DNA of 64,000 nt from Eretmocerus hayati (Eukaryota; Arthropoda; Insecta; Hymenoptera; Aphelinidae), in NCBI GenBank assembly GCA_029851415.1, contig CM056743.1:30268405-30332404 (forward strand), read 5' to 3'. Positions 11,817-26,114 of the stretch are shown piece by piece. Numbering within the stretch: position 1 is the first letter of the stretch; each line of letters opens with the position of its first letter. The notes beneath the pieces were generated by a model, which was not told the origin of the DNA, did no database searches, and worked only from the letters and a program-made list of their open reading frames with translations. Made by a program: the position numbers and the translations under genes.

Positions 11817-13439
11817 TGTCGCAGATTATCAAATTATAGTCAATAAGCGATCTCTATGAACTTTTGATTAAGTATCTAAATTGATGAAGATAAATTTAGA
11901 ATTATGAGAAAAAGCGATCTAGAGTCAATTTTTCGAACAAAAGACTGCAACAATTTATCCGATAATATGAGAACATCGTTAAAGGAAAGTCGTCTCTAAA
12001 ATGCATGCAGAGCAAGCGTTAAATTGGGTCAATGGAAGTTGGAAAAATTATCAACAGTCAAATATTTTGATTACATATGAGATATGGAGAAATAAAATAG
12101 TCGATTATAATTTCTCAAATATTGCTAAGAATCTAATAAAAAAATTAAAAGACTGCGACGCTCGTAAATCTAAGAGCTCTAGACTCTTAGAGCTGATAAA
12201 GATTTAAAAACTACTTATCATAAAACAAACAATTGTAACGCACATGTACCCTGGATCAATTACACTGTACATTTCTGCTAACTTTTGCTAATCGAAGAAT
12301 CGAAATAGCATATTCAATCCAGTCAATGTTTTTTTTTTTAAATATGGAGTCTAATTGTTACAGTCATAGTGCTGGCAGTATGCCATGCTTGGAAGCATAA
12401 CAAAATGATATTCATGTATCATATCAATATTTATCTAATACGTAATCATACATAGTATTACAATTAATAATCACTACGAAGATGATGATTATAGTGATTG
12501 AGTGCCAATAATGATAAAATGATAATCATAGTAAAATGATGCCGCCAATAATAGCAATAATAATCGTAGTATCTAACATATCCATCAGGATTATGATTCC
12601 TATAATTAGTAGACGTAGTATTCTCAATTACTAGAGATCCAAGTAAGACAGTGGTAGTTTAATATCACAATAAGACTACTCAGGCCTCGTGAAAAACGGG
12701 GTCACGTTGATTGGAAGCTATGATCTGCCTAATATTTATATTTACGAAGTATTGATTTTTTCAAATTCATCAAAAAGAAGACTAAATAATCATCAATTCA
12801 TTTTTCTCTCCAGCGCATCAATAATTTCATCTTCATCCAATCTCTCTCAGAATTGATGAGATGGAAATTTATTGCTCGCTTCCTTCGTTGAGAGAGCAGT
12901 ATCGTGTCGATTCTTTCGCCTCTAAATTCGAACGACGATCGAATACAATGAATAACGTTTATAAAATTACACAAGTTGACTTGGCTCAGAGTTACTAAAA
13001 AAGAGACATGCTTTTTCTACTTTATAACTCAGTCCAGAGTCATTTAAACTAATTGCGAGTTCTTCAACTTCTTGTGTTACATAAATTTTTTCACCCTTTT
13101 TTACTCAATTCGTTGGCCATGGACAAATGATAGAAAAGATGATTCATGTCTAGCCAGCCATTTTGTTATAAAGACACTCGCGAGTCGGCTGTACTTATGT
13201 GTTTCCCCGAGAAAAAATGCTCACCTTTTAACATTGTTTGTATTTTTCCACATAATTAATTAGTCGATCGTTAATTCATTATTGTCGATTGAAAAGTAAT
13301 ACCAGGTAAGAAATCCGATCATTTGACGAAATACTCTTTTTTATGGTATGACAACTCAAAATTCGATCGACTTCATGCATTTATGGATTTTATAAAATTT
13401 AGAGAGCATTTACAATAACAAAAACGAAACGCAATGAGA

Positions 13440-13445
13440 TTTATT
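13440..13445 (-). promoter_or_regulatory. Candidate poly(A) signal of the DYRK gene
   Basis: TTTATT on the plus strand reads AATAAA on the minus strand, about 470 bases after the kinase stop codon. It is canonical, but the AT-rich background makes chance matches likely; other copies exist further downstream. Confidence 0.3.
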
Positions 13446-13916
13446 TGGCCCTTTTTTAATGCAGTCTCATTAAATGCGCGCGATGTAGAATGAACAAATG
13501 ATGTCTACATGAGGGGAAACTCGACTGCCGTTAGACAAGCTACCTTTCGCATGGAAACGAGAATTAATCTCGATTTTTCAGCCTTGAATAATTTGTCCTC
13601 AATCTACGACATCCACAAAAACTAAATGACGTATTTACAATAGCGTTTGATTTACGTTTCGATTGTGTTAATGGAGAAATCGTCGATGGAAGATTTACAC
13701 TGGGGCAGATCTAACGATCTCGAAAATTCTGAGTTTCATGAGAGAGAACATGAAATTGATTAGAGCTTGCAACGAAAGGCAGCTCGAATCTCACGGGCGC
13801 GGCTAAATCAACATACAGGCAAGTATCTTGGAAAATGTCGCTCAAAATCTAATATTCCATGAGCTTAAGCATTTTACAATACAGCCGCATTAGAAATGAC
13901 TGGCCCGTAGCCGGCT

Positions 13917-14646
13917 TCAAGATAATATATGTGGTAAAAATGTACCAGAATCATCAAGACTCGGATCGAGGCTTGTAACAATGTCACCAGTAGATGCATG
14001 CCTTGAACTTGGTCCGTGATGTTGATGTAATTGTCCAGCTGTTGTAACTGAAGTACTTAATCCAACTGTACTTCCACCACCACTAGTTAGCGCATGGCTA
14101 CTAGCACTACCATTTAATTTACCTTTAAGAAGTAGTGGATCATCAAAATTGGTACTGCCACCAATTTTTGAAACACTCGCATTACGAACACACTTTCGAC
14201 CACCACGAAGTCTGTAAAGAGCATATTGCTGACTGGCTAATTGTTCATCAAGAGTTTCAGCTCGTCTACGAGGTGCAGCTGGTACAAGTTGAGCTGATGC
14301 ACTACAGCTTAATTGGGCTGTATGAGTTGTAAGAGGTTGAACCTGTTGCTGAGTAGGTTGTTGTTGTTGATGATGCTGTTGATGATGATGATGATGATGG
14401 CTAGATGAAGTGTTGTTGACTGTGGAGTTAGAGGTTGTGTTGTTGGCAATTGATCCAGTAGAATTTGATGGCTGCAAGTGGTGCTCGGAGATATTTGCTC
14501 CACTGCTACTTGTTGTGAGAATCGTACTTGATGTGAGAGATGAGGCCATTGTTGATGAGGAGGATGACAGGTGAGAAGAAGATGATGAACACAGCCATTC
14601 GTGGTGCATTGCTTCGTCTGGAGTCATGCGTTTCTTCGAGTCCCAT
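13917..14646 (-). CDS. smi35A: DYRK last coding exon: kinase end plus low-complexity tail
   Basis: The acceptor is TTTTTTTTACAG just before 14646. The exon completes a split Glu and continues [18 protein letters not shown], the end of the kinase fold. A tail of about 224 residues follows, rich in Ser, Thr, Asn, His and Gln, with a His/Gln run encoded near 14356-14400, then a more ordered basic segment ([17 protein letters not shown]). It ends with TGA at 13919-13917. Tails of class II DYRKs vary greatly between species, so this part is assigned by frame continuity rather than similarity. Confidence 0.92.
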
Positions 14647-17600
14647 CTGTAAAAAAAACCATTGGAAATGTTTTTAGATAGAGATACCAGGTGACTTTCG
14701 AGTTCAATCACATAAGTTAAACATTTCGAAGGATTACTTTGAACTTTTGAGACTCTGCTGGATTGAGTAGACTACATGAACTTCATCACTCATATCTGAA
14801 CTCTGTGAAGAGACGTCCGAGAGTGCGTTGAAATTTCAACCAGATTTGATCAAGTTTTTCAGGGATTGAGTTTATTGAAAAAAGAAATATATCTCCTGAC
14901 TTCATTTTAGGCGAAAAATCATACTGACTGTCACGAGTGACTATCCAAGGATCTTTAGAAATTATGTGAAACTGTCTTTTTTGGCTGACATGAAAACAAA
15001 AAACATAAGAAAGATTTATGAAATTAATCAGGTAATTCTAATGAAGCTATCGTATTATTGCTGCGCAAGTAAATGTAAACAAATCAAGAATGTTTGTCCC
15101 AATAAGTCACGAATCATACACAACTTGAAACGTTTTCCTGACTTGTTGGGGAAACATTTCGGAGAATCAAAATATTGTTATACATGTTTTGATAACATAC
15201 TTTGAAGCCAATCATCTCAACAGTTTTGAATGAAATGAAGGCGCCGAGGCGCTCGATGTGAATTTAAATTTCATTCAAAATTCAAAATAATGCTACAACA
15301 ATCATTTATGAAGAAAAGACTTCGTCCGTTTAGCTGTTTGGTATCATACTCACTCGAGACATCGGCTGACAAAATCAACGAATAGAGGATCTCTGCAACG
15401 CAGAGCCATCATGACGTTCTTGCTTCCTGGTCTCCTTTTCTTGCCCTTGCTATTAGTAACGCAGCGTGGGTTTCCCTTCGTATCTGAATTAAATAACATT
15501 TAATCAATAAATCAAAACCTTATAAAAAATTTCCAAGCTGTCTTCGGGCAAGAGCCTGAATCCAACAAACATTCTATCAATATTTATAGAAGAAGGATCT
15601 TACCGAAGAAGAGTCTGCGACGCGATGCGTGGTTGATGAGCTGCTCTGGTGGCCTGCCTAGTACTTCCATAATGCAAGCAAGTTGTTCGGCCTCATTTTC
15701 ACCAGGGAAGAGAGGATAGCCTGTGTAAAGTTCAGCCAAGATGCATCCTAAACTCCACATATCGATAGGAGTTCCGTAGGAGAGGCCGAGTATTACTTCG
15801 GGGCTACGATAGAACCTCGACTGGATATATGTGTAGACTCGTTGGTGGCTGTAGCAAGACGAGCCAAAGTCTATAACTTTTATCGAGCTGCTGCCTCGTT
15901 GTTTTAGCAATACGTTCTCCTGAAATTTTTAAGGATTCTTTAGTGGTTGCATCAAGATAATGGTCAAAAGTTTTGAGGAATTTGAACCATAGTCAAACAA
16001 TGTGGAAAGGTTGATTTTATGAGAAACCTCAATTGAGACTCTACATGAAAATTCTACTCACAAGGGGAGGTCCAACCTTGCAAAATACGGATCCTTATGA
16101 AACTCTGGGAATCATCTTGTTTTGGTGCAAAATGAAGGTATCTCCAAGGGTTTGATTCCATGGGCCTTCTGCTCTGAGATACAGCTATGAAAATTAGCAT
16201 TGCCAACATAGGCCCATGTTGAAAAATCGTGTGTATAGATATACTAACAATGCTAACTTCTATAGCTGTATTTCAGGATAGGAGGCCCATGGGATCAAAC
16301 CCTTGGAGATACCTTCACTCCTCGCCAAAGTAAGATGATTCCCAGAGTTTCATAAAGATCCGTGTTCCGCAAGGTTGGATCTTTTCTTGTCAGATTAGAA
16401 GCATGTCTTTCAGAAAATTTCGGCAAGTTTTGTAGGTACCAAAAAAAAGTGATCCAAAATTTTTCGAAGAGATAAGAATAGAATTATGTTACTTACGGGT
16501 TTCAGATCGCAATGAATTATGTTTTCTCGATGAAGCAGCCTGAGACAATTAACCAGTGAGTTTGCAAATCTCCGGATCAGACTTAAACTGAATCCTTGGT
16601 AATTGTTCTTTTTGATGAGCTCGTACAGATTCAAGCTGAAATAACGAATGGAAAGGTATGATACACTGAAGAATTCTAATTCATCATTTGATCAGAGTGG
16701 GTATAATTAATGAATAGATACACACCTCATTAGCTCAAAACTAATGCAAAGATGATTTCTGAAGTAGAAATACTCCAGCATGTGTATCACATTGTGGGAT
16801 GAGTTAGCCTCCTTATCTTTTTTTCTTAGATGATCCAGTATTTTCACTTCGATAAGAGCTTGGTGATGGAATCGCTTCTTATTCCTGTAATGGCGAAAAT
16901 TCATTTAATCAGTGATGCCAAATATTAAGGAATTCAGAGATTAGTCATTCAGCCAGATTTGATTTTTAGCTTACCGTATGATTTTTATAGCGATGTGTTG
17001 CCCAGTCTTATGATCTAATGCTCTGATCACTTGTCCAAAGCTGCCCTTTCCAATGACCTCCAGGATTTCATATCTGCAATAGAATGTTAAATCATCAATT
17101 TACAATTACAAAGCTCATGATTGTTGATAAGACTGGCATTAAAACTGGTTTTCCAACCAATCAGATAATTTTTGAAACGAGTAAATTTCTCTCAATGATT
17201 TATGCTACTTCACAATAATAGCATATATGATATATGGAATGAGCTTAAAGATCTAAAGCACTGATTAAGAACAGATAAATACACAAACACAACATCCAAT
17301 TCAGTCACTGCGATTTGCTCACAAAGCTCTATATGATAAGGATATCTATACGATAGAATATACACTTTAACAATGAATGTAATCTGCAATTGAGGCTACC
17401 AGTTTTAACAATGCATATATAGAATATAAAAAATGATACGAAGGATATGTGCCATAAACTCATATCTTTAAAACATCGATTTCTTATCGAAGTGACTCTC
17501 AAGACATGAAGCCAACGGTATACAAGAATATTTCGGGCAGATTAAATCAGCCTCCGCACAGATAGAGGCCGAAATTGTCGTAATTTAAATCTCTCGACGG

Positions 17601-20600
17601 GACATCTGACGGGTTTCTATACTCAAGGTATAAAAAAACAAGAGAGAAGGCAAAATTTTTGGCAAGCCTGAGTGACTTAAGAATTCTTGGAATTTCTCAT
17701 CTCTCCTGTGTCCATGACACAAATGATAAAAAACGATCGTAAGTCACGAATATCATACCCGGATGGTAGAAAAATTTAAGAATAAAAAGAAATCGTAAAG
17801 AAGAAAGCAAAAGAAAGAAATTATAAGAAGTGCAGAAGATGAATTAAAAGACGATTTGTACCTGTAAGAGATATGATCGTGAAGGACTTTGTTATAGCTG
17901 CCGTTATCATCGTCGTAGCCACCGTTTTGGGTAGCTCCTTCTTCTCCATGTATTTTGCATGCCGATAGACCGAGGTACCAAATTTCCGAGTACTTTTCGA
18001 TCTCGGCTCTCTCGAATTCTGTGAGTTTTGTGCCATAATACTTCGTAGCTTGTTCAGGAGTCATTGGTAACCTTAGACCTGTAACATTCAAGATCAAGAT
18101 CATTAATACAAAAAAAAATCGAAATTCATTCCTAAAAAACAAATCAATTTTCTGGATTCATGAATTTTTCTCTTTCAACGAGAATTATCCATGAAAAAAT
18201 TGATAACTGGTGATTTTTTATGGCTGCTGTACATTTATTCATGATGACAGATAGTGTTGATCCACAAGATGAAGTGAAACTCAATTTGAAGGTCAAGGTT
18301 TTTCGATATTTTGAACGACTTCCAAAAAGCTCGTAATTCAATATAAAAAAAAGCATCTGAAATTATATCAGCCACGAGTGGTTGAAAGTGAATTAGGCCA
18401 GCTTATCAGTATTCGATTATTGGCTCGATCTCGACAAAGCCACTCTCGAGTATTTGTTTCACTTAATTGAGTTGACCCGCAATCGATTTGATAGCTTTAT
18501 AACTGAGCTCTCACGTGTTATACACGCTCAACATACTACATTTCAATTAGTCAATATTTGTTATTTTGTACAAAAATAGTTATCCGATTGAATGGAATTT
18601 CGCTTGATTGATTTCTAATCCGATTAATGGAAAAAAAAGCTTTTACTCGTAAATATGAAAGTAAAACCCCACGAAGAAAAAAATGAAATCAGAAAATTCT
18701 GGGAAGTGAATCCTTTGATTTATAGGAGATCCCGTAAATGGCATTTCATTGAAAAATTTACGTCAGACTGGAGGTAAATTCACATTTCGCAAGTGCTAGA
18801 AGTTCATTAGAATCTAAAATATGTTCCTCTCTTGCGGTTACTCTCTCGTATAACGTAAAAGGTTGGCGACTCTGATGAACGACCGCAAGAGTAAGTATGA
18901 GAGAGTGAGCTCTTTGCACCATCACGCACTACTAGTCTCTTTAGCTGCATGAGTAAACTCTGTAGAAGTTTGAAAACTTGCAAGAAGTGCGTTAGGTGCA
19001 GCGACAAACTTGAGAAATCCTTTAAAGAGATACGCAAAACCAGTGAGAGCTGTAAAAGCATCCCTGTCACATTTACCTCATCAACTTGTTTTTCATCGTC
19101 GATAAGATCTGGATGCCAAAATTATACTCTCTTCCATAAGAAGAATTCTCATAAATATAAAAAAAAAAAAAAAAAAAAAATCAAAAATAGGCCGGGCTTA
19201 GAACTTTTGAAAAATTTAGTTAAATTGATATTTTTCATTTACAGCTTACTTTGCTTACTTCCCCAGAAGGGATACAACTGTGACTCTAACAAAATCAGTC
19301 ATAAAGTAATTAGATTCTTGAGCCTGGGGTCATTAAATAACCAAAAATGTAATCATTTTTCGACCAATTCAGGACCAGAAGCCAAGTAGAGGCTATTTCG
19401 TGTCTAAAATCGTAAGACGCTTAAATCAGTCATACAATAATTACATTTTTGAGCTTGTGACATGAAAAAAATGAAAAATTCGACAATTTTCGTTCGACTT
19501 ATGACCACAAGTCAATGAATGACCAATCAATGTCCAAAATTGTGTTACCTTGGCAAACCTATACTGATTATGAATCAATTTATTCTTTAACTTTGCAAAA
19601 AACTTGTTTAAATTTCTAAAAATTTCTCAAACCATTCAGAGGAGTAATTTAGAATTGTCCATGAAAATGGCTCAAAAATGGATTACAACAGGAATAGGTT
19701 TTTTATTCTGTTAATCAACTCACCATATCCGTCAGTGTGAGAAGAATTTGTATTGTAAGGGTCGTGAATAGGCAGATGCACGTTGTTGGCGTTTGCGTTA
19801 TTTGCGTTGTTGTTATCCGATCTGTCCACCCTTGACGAAGTCTTTGAATTGCTGAGAGACGGCAGCACCTAAAACACAAACGAATACAAAACATTATTTT
19901 CATTCGTATATAACACGTGTTTACGAGTGTTTATTCGCGTTTACTCGCGTGTTTATTCATGATTTATAATGCATTATTACATTGAGGAGGTATGCCACAT
20001 CATTGCAGTACATATAAATTTTGTACTATGATCATAAGCTACTTATGTAAGGGCCTGATTTCTTGTGATGCAACGAGGATAAGCATAGGAGAACCATGAG
20101 AGCGCAATATATATACTTATTATATCAGAGAGTAAACTTGCAGGCTTGGTTCAAGTTCGCAGTTTTGCGAGTGAGTGTAGTGCACTCAGTGCACGTGCAG
20201 ACATACTCAAAGTATAAGCGTCATGATACCGTTTTGTTTTCCGGTCTACGATTTTGGATTACAATGGCTCTTATGTATTGGAATAGATTAGTGTGCCAAC
20301 CTCGCCTTTGTTTGCAGTGAATTACTGAGGTCAAGATTGAAATTATATTTTATTGTAGATTTTTAAAGAGTAATTTTAGTAGTAATCTTATAACTTTAAC
20401 AGCATCCTCTTCGAGTATAAGGAACGCAATCGAAATTACATTTTCTAGTGTTTTTTTTTTATTTTGCTATTCGGGTGTCAACCTGAATTTTGGTTCTGAT
20501 AAATTTGATGCCCAGATCAGAAACCTGTATGAGAACTTGGAGCAAACTATTTCAGAACGGAAGAAAATAACAGTCGGAAATGAATTCTGATTTATGATTG

Positions 20601-23600
20601 AAGACAATATTGAAGAACTTTCAAATTTCACCCAATCTAGTTTCAGGTCAACAACTTAATCACATTATTTTACAATTTTCATCTTCTACCAATTAAAAGG
20701 ATTATTGAAAATATTTCTACACTCGATTTTACGAAGATATTCGAGTTGAGCTAATGAAGACGCGATAAAATCAAAATTTTGGTCAAACGCACCTAGATTT
20801 GAAAGAGGACTAATGAAATAGTTCAGTTTCAAGGTGAAAGACTATTGGTAAATAAATTCATAACTCAATTCTGGTATAGTTTGAACAGATTTCACTCTAA
20901 ATCCAATCATTCGGGCGCATTTATTTTTTACCTCATATCAGATCCTTAGCAAGTCCTTACACAAATCAATTTTTGATCATTAACAGTCTGGTGATAATGT
21001 AACATAAAATTTCACGATAATCATAAATTTAAGACGTAAGAAAATGATCTTCAAAGAAATAGATACGAAATAACTCCACGGAGGCCTACGATTATTGCAA
21101 AAAATTCTCAGATGCCCATATCAACCCTTGAAGATGTTCAACCACGCGCAAATACTATCAAGATCAAACTATCGACTTGCTACTATATTACACATCATAC
21201 CAGGGCATTAAAAGTCAATTTTATGAAGGTATATAGATGTCCGTCGCTCTCCTTTGAGCCTTCCTACTCTTTTTTTTTTCATTCACCTATAATACCTTTT
21301 TACTCCCGCAAGAACTGAGCAACCGACGCTTTTTAGTCTTTATCGTCGAAGCCAAAGCTTTGAAAGCACGTGCCAAAGAGCTCGATTATATATCCCTGGA
21401 ACACACACACACACAAGACTGAGCTTCACTTCAACCAAGCGTCGTTATTAGAACGCTAAGTGTACGCTATGGATATGTATAATATGAATTTCTCATTTCG
21501 AGCTTACGTGTCGGCACATCTTCTTCTTCCTCATCGTTTTTTTTTTTTTTTTTTTTTGAACCACGAAATTCAAATACTCATCATATTCGTGGAGGTAAAA
21601 GAAAATTGAGCAAGGGCCATTGAACTGAGAACCATTCATTTCTTTTTGAGAGATAGTTTTGCGGGCAGTTTTTACAACTCATTGGGAATCTTTTTTTTCG
21701 TTCAACGTACCTACAATCTATTATATATATTGTCAGTTTCATGAATATTGATGGGGTATTGAAATATATGAGGGCTCGACGAACTCTGTTGGCGAAAGAT
21801 AAGATCGGAAGATTTTTGGAAACGTGACTTGAGATTATAGTATTTTTAATTGGTACCGAGTGATCTAAATTTTACGTCATTTGGTGAAATAGAACTAAGG
21901 ACCGTTACTTTCTGAATCATTTTGTTCGGTTTTAATTTCTGAGGATATTGAACTTGGATGATTCATTTCATATTGGACACCGTACATAACTTGATTGAGA
22001 TGAAGAAAAAAAAGTAGGAATTTAAATTGATGTAGGAGTGAAGGATTGATTCTACTGTCAGGTGTACAGACTATGGTGAAAAGAACACGATCTTTTACAT
22101 TCTTTGAGGAAGTTTAGTTTCCCTACTTTCTCGCCTATAATCAGGCTTGTATACATGTGTCATGGCTTTTACGAGCGGGCGTGTGTTACTCTGTGACACG
22201 AAAACCAGTTGCACAAGCGACAGACAAGCTATACTTTTCTCAACAAAACAGGTACGACCAAATCTCTCTATCTTTCACGAAACGAATTATCTACATTTTA
22301 TCCGATAAAATCATGTTAGTCTAGTACTCAACAACGATAATAGACTAAAAAATGTACGATTTCTCTAAAAAAGAAGTCCCTGTGTACACATTTAAAGCAC
22401 TGAATTAAGAGATAACCTAGTTTTAAATTTGGACCCAACAAAATTTGCTCAGATACTAATACTCATAAAGACAAGTGAATGATTAATGATAACGATAAAA
22501 AGAAAGATTAAGCAGAATCTGGTGAAGCGTGAGAAAAAAAAGCTGAGATGATGATGAAGAATCTCTTATCGATATTAATCGATTTCCAAACTCGGTCTTC
22601 CGCACTCGTTTCCCACATTTCTCGTGAATCGTTCCATTGAAAAACTTGGAAGCGGTATATAGTAGTCATCTATCTATTCATCGCTGAAGAAGAGATATAG
22701 AAAAAAAAAGTCGCTAATTCAAGCGCAAATCATTTCCGTGGGAAGATAGATAATGCGCCCACTCGAATGAGTATCTATGCGAGCGTTCCAAATCTTACTC
22801 TTTACTCTTTAAGGTATACTTGAGTTTTATGGAGCGAACAAACTAGAGCATTGATTTGCCACCCGGCTCTCGCACCGACGACTTTCCAGAGCATCAGCCC
22901 TACTGTTATAATACTTTACTAGAACTATATATAAATATATCTACTATCTTTAGCTGAGTCTATTCTCTGTCGTATGGCTTTTGGATCGAAAAAAATTCGG
23001 TGCCAAGTATGTTTGTGTGTTGCTGGTACTCGGGCAAACAATGTGGATGTATAAAGGCTTCTGGGATAAAAATGGAAAAAAAGTTTCGATCGGTTAGTAT
23101 ATAGTTAGGTATATCCTGGATGGAGTTTGGAGTGCATAAATATGTATAGTTGGTACGAGTCGATGCTGTGTTTCAGGTTTACCAATGAACAGTTAGGATT
23201 CTATACTGGACTAGGTATATTGGGTTTGAAAAATTTTGGCATTGTTCGAGCAATGAGAATTTGAAATTAGAAACAACATTCATAGGTCCAGCGAATGTTA
23301 GTGAAGTGTGCGAAGGTAGACCAGATTCAATTTGCTCAGCGAATTGTGTCATTTTGCATTTTATACCTAATATTTTTTTATTCGAGTAACCATGGGCTTA
23401 TCCTAATTTTGATATGTTTATTCATTCACTTAAAGGGCTTTGAAGAGTGATATTTTACCTCCACATTGTTAAAGAAAGTCAAAAATATAGTGTCTTGAGT
23501 GTGCGGCTTAGTCAAAATTATAGAATCATCAAGCTCTAATGGGCTTGCTATGAAGAATCAAGTATGAATACTGCTGTCCAGAGAAATTTTGATCCATGAA

Positions 23601-26058
23601 TTTTAGAAAAGTCAATCAGAGCATTACTGAGCTACAATTTTCAATGAAAATGTGCATGAAGAAGACCCCATCTCATTCTTCGAGAACCATCAAATTATCT
23701 TATAATCAACAAATAACCATCGGCAGACTGAAAAATCCCTTCTCGTAGGTCTTGATAATCATATTTTAAGTGATATTTCACATTCTAAAATCTTTAAAGA
23801 TTAGAATAGTCAAAATAGACTCAAAATAGAGTCAGTTCATCAGCAATGATATCGATAGTGTAACAATTTGGTTCAGAAACGACAGCATTTGTTGATCAAG
23901 ATATAGACCTGATCCATCGCATCCATCATTTCATACAGATCAATGTAATTATCTTGGAGAATCAATATATCATCTCAATCTTTGTTAAAATTGTTGATTT
24001 ATGGAAAAATCACAAACAATAGACAACGAATTTGCTCCATTTTTACTCCATGTAAAATTTCAATTCTCTCAGAAAATCTATGATGCATCAGTCAACTGCT
24101 ACTAAAAGTATAGAATCATCATTGCCTAATGGCAATGATTTATCACTCAAGTACTCTTACACTTTCTCATTTCTCACTCTTCGTACTCGATTCGATAATT
24201 CAAGTGCCACGATTGCGAGATATTAGAAAAAATTGTACAGAAAGTAGCGTAACGTCCCTCGTACATTGACCCTCTCCGATAAGGCTTTATCGCATTGTTC
24301 GACCAAGACGCAGTGACACATGAAATCGGCTGCACTATAGAAGATCTTAAGAGTCTCAGATCAACGTCAAACTCGTGGTTGAGATTATGAAATAAATTTA
24401 CGATCCTGCAGCATTACATCTCACACTCGCTGCAATGACTTACTCAGATTCAATGCACTTTGTACATAATCCTTAAAAAAGAAAAAAAAAAAAAGGTTGG
24501 AGTCGTTGAAAGTCAAGAGTGCCTTGATATTTCGTCAAGTGTGGGCTCTTCCGTTATCTCACAACAGGTATCCTCTTCCTATTTCCATCAGGCATGAAAA
24601 TATATCTATAAGATATGCACACGTGCTGTTCTTGTATGAATCCATAAAATTCTTCTTCTGTGTCACAGAGAGAGAGAGAGATGAGATAGTAATTTCCCAG
24701 TGCCATTTGCCATATGGAAACATTAGTAGACACTACATACGGTGAAATTTCAATCTCCTTTTCAATTCACCCAAGATTGCACGTGCCACTTTGTACATAC
24801 GTATGTGAGTACGAATATCGCGCACTTGCGAAGATATATAATGCTTGAAGAGTGCATGTGCGTATTACGGAGGAGCGAATCGAATGTGGGATGCGGTTTG
24901 TCGGACATGTACTTATGAAGCTCCTTGATTCAGAGCTTTCCGACATATTTGATTTGTGGGCAGAAGCTGATCTGTAAAGCTTATCGACTTACTTAGTCAT
25001 TGGTTTTAGTGTAAAGATGATGGGAAGCTGTGTGCGTTGAATGATTTTAAGACGATGCGGTCACCGTGCACGCTGAAAATTATTCCCACTTTTCTCCGAT
25101 ATTCTTGCGATTTGGACTAGACGAAGAGAAGACGAATACTTACAATCATCTAACTTGATTTCGTCATCTCGTCGTTTAGCTCTTAGACTCAGGAATCACA
25201 CAATCTGCTGCAAGTGCTTAAAGCTCTGCATCTCATCTTTAAAATAAGCACTTGCAGCATACGGTGTGATGCCTGAGTCCAAAGTTATCGCAAAGACAAA
25301 AAGTGGCCCGAATAATGCACCCGGACCAAATTAACCGGTTTTACCGAGGGTTTTACGGTGACATAAGTGGTCAACGCACGTTGATTTTATTGAACTATGA
25401 AATTTTCACCGATACTGCTTGTGAACCTAGGTGATTCAGGCACTCAAAGATACTTGAAGATATTTTATTTGACTCTAATAATGGTTTGAGATTAGAAAAT
25501 TGTTCATTAGTTTCGACCTAATAATTTTCAATGTAAGACATTCATTTTACAAATAAGCAGTGTGTATATCATAAGAAATCAAAGTACCGTACCAAAAAAC
25601 CTTTGAACTACCTCAAAGTCCTTGAGCTTCCACGTTTTACAGTGAACAGAAAAAGTAGTGTTATACGAATAAATCACTAAGCAATCTGGAAGGTTGAAAC
25701 AATTGGCCTCAAATAATCGTATTTTTCTTAGAATCAATCATATTTCTGCATTCAAAGCTCTTTTTACTGACCACAATAACCTATAATGTATTTATCCTAA
25801 AAAAGTCGGCTACAGTTACATGTAAAGCTATGTATCTGCATCAAGGTGTATGTACATACGTGTCAAGTACCGTTACTCTTGATAACCGTATATCTACTCA
25901 TTTCACACAACCAATCAAGATATATATGCTTATTCCTGAGCAAATCCACTCGACGAGGTATCATTAAACATTACGTAAGAAATCGATCTCAGCTCTGTAC
26001 GTATTGCGGTAAGCTTTCCAACTGATCCCGCAAATTTCTTTCAGATTGCAATTTGTTC

Positions 26059-26114
<56 letters not shown>

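Larger units (their letters stand above)
7489..13916. other. Convergent spacer with 3' UTRs
   Basis: The carrier reads in from the left and the kinase from the right, so the outer parts are 3' UTR. The middle is very AT-rich, with stop codons in all frames and no recognisable protein. It contains a short inverted repeat at 8655-8680, a small terminal-inverted-repeat element at 11641-11816, and a run of imperfect GAT/AAT triplets around 12480-12560. Confidence 0.6.

Noticed and set aside
14135..14503. Plus- and minus-strand short frames within the kinase tail exon
   Set aside because: These are shadows of the low-complexity Ser/His/Gln coding sequence in the correct minus frame.
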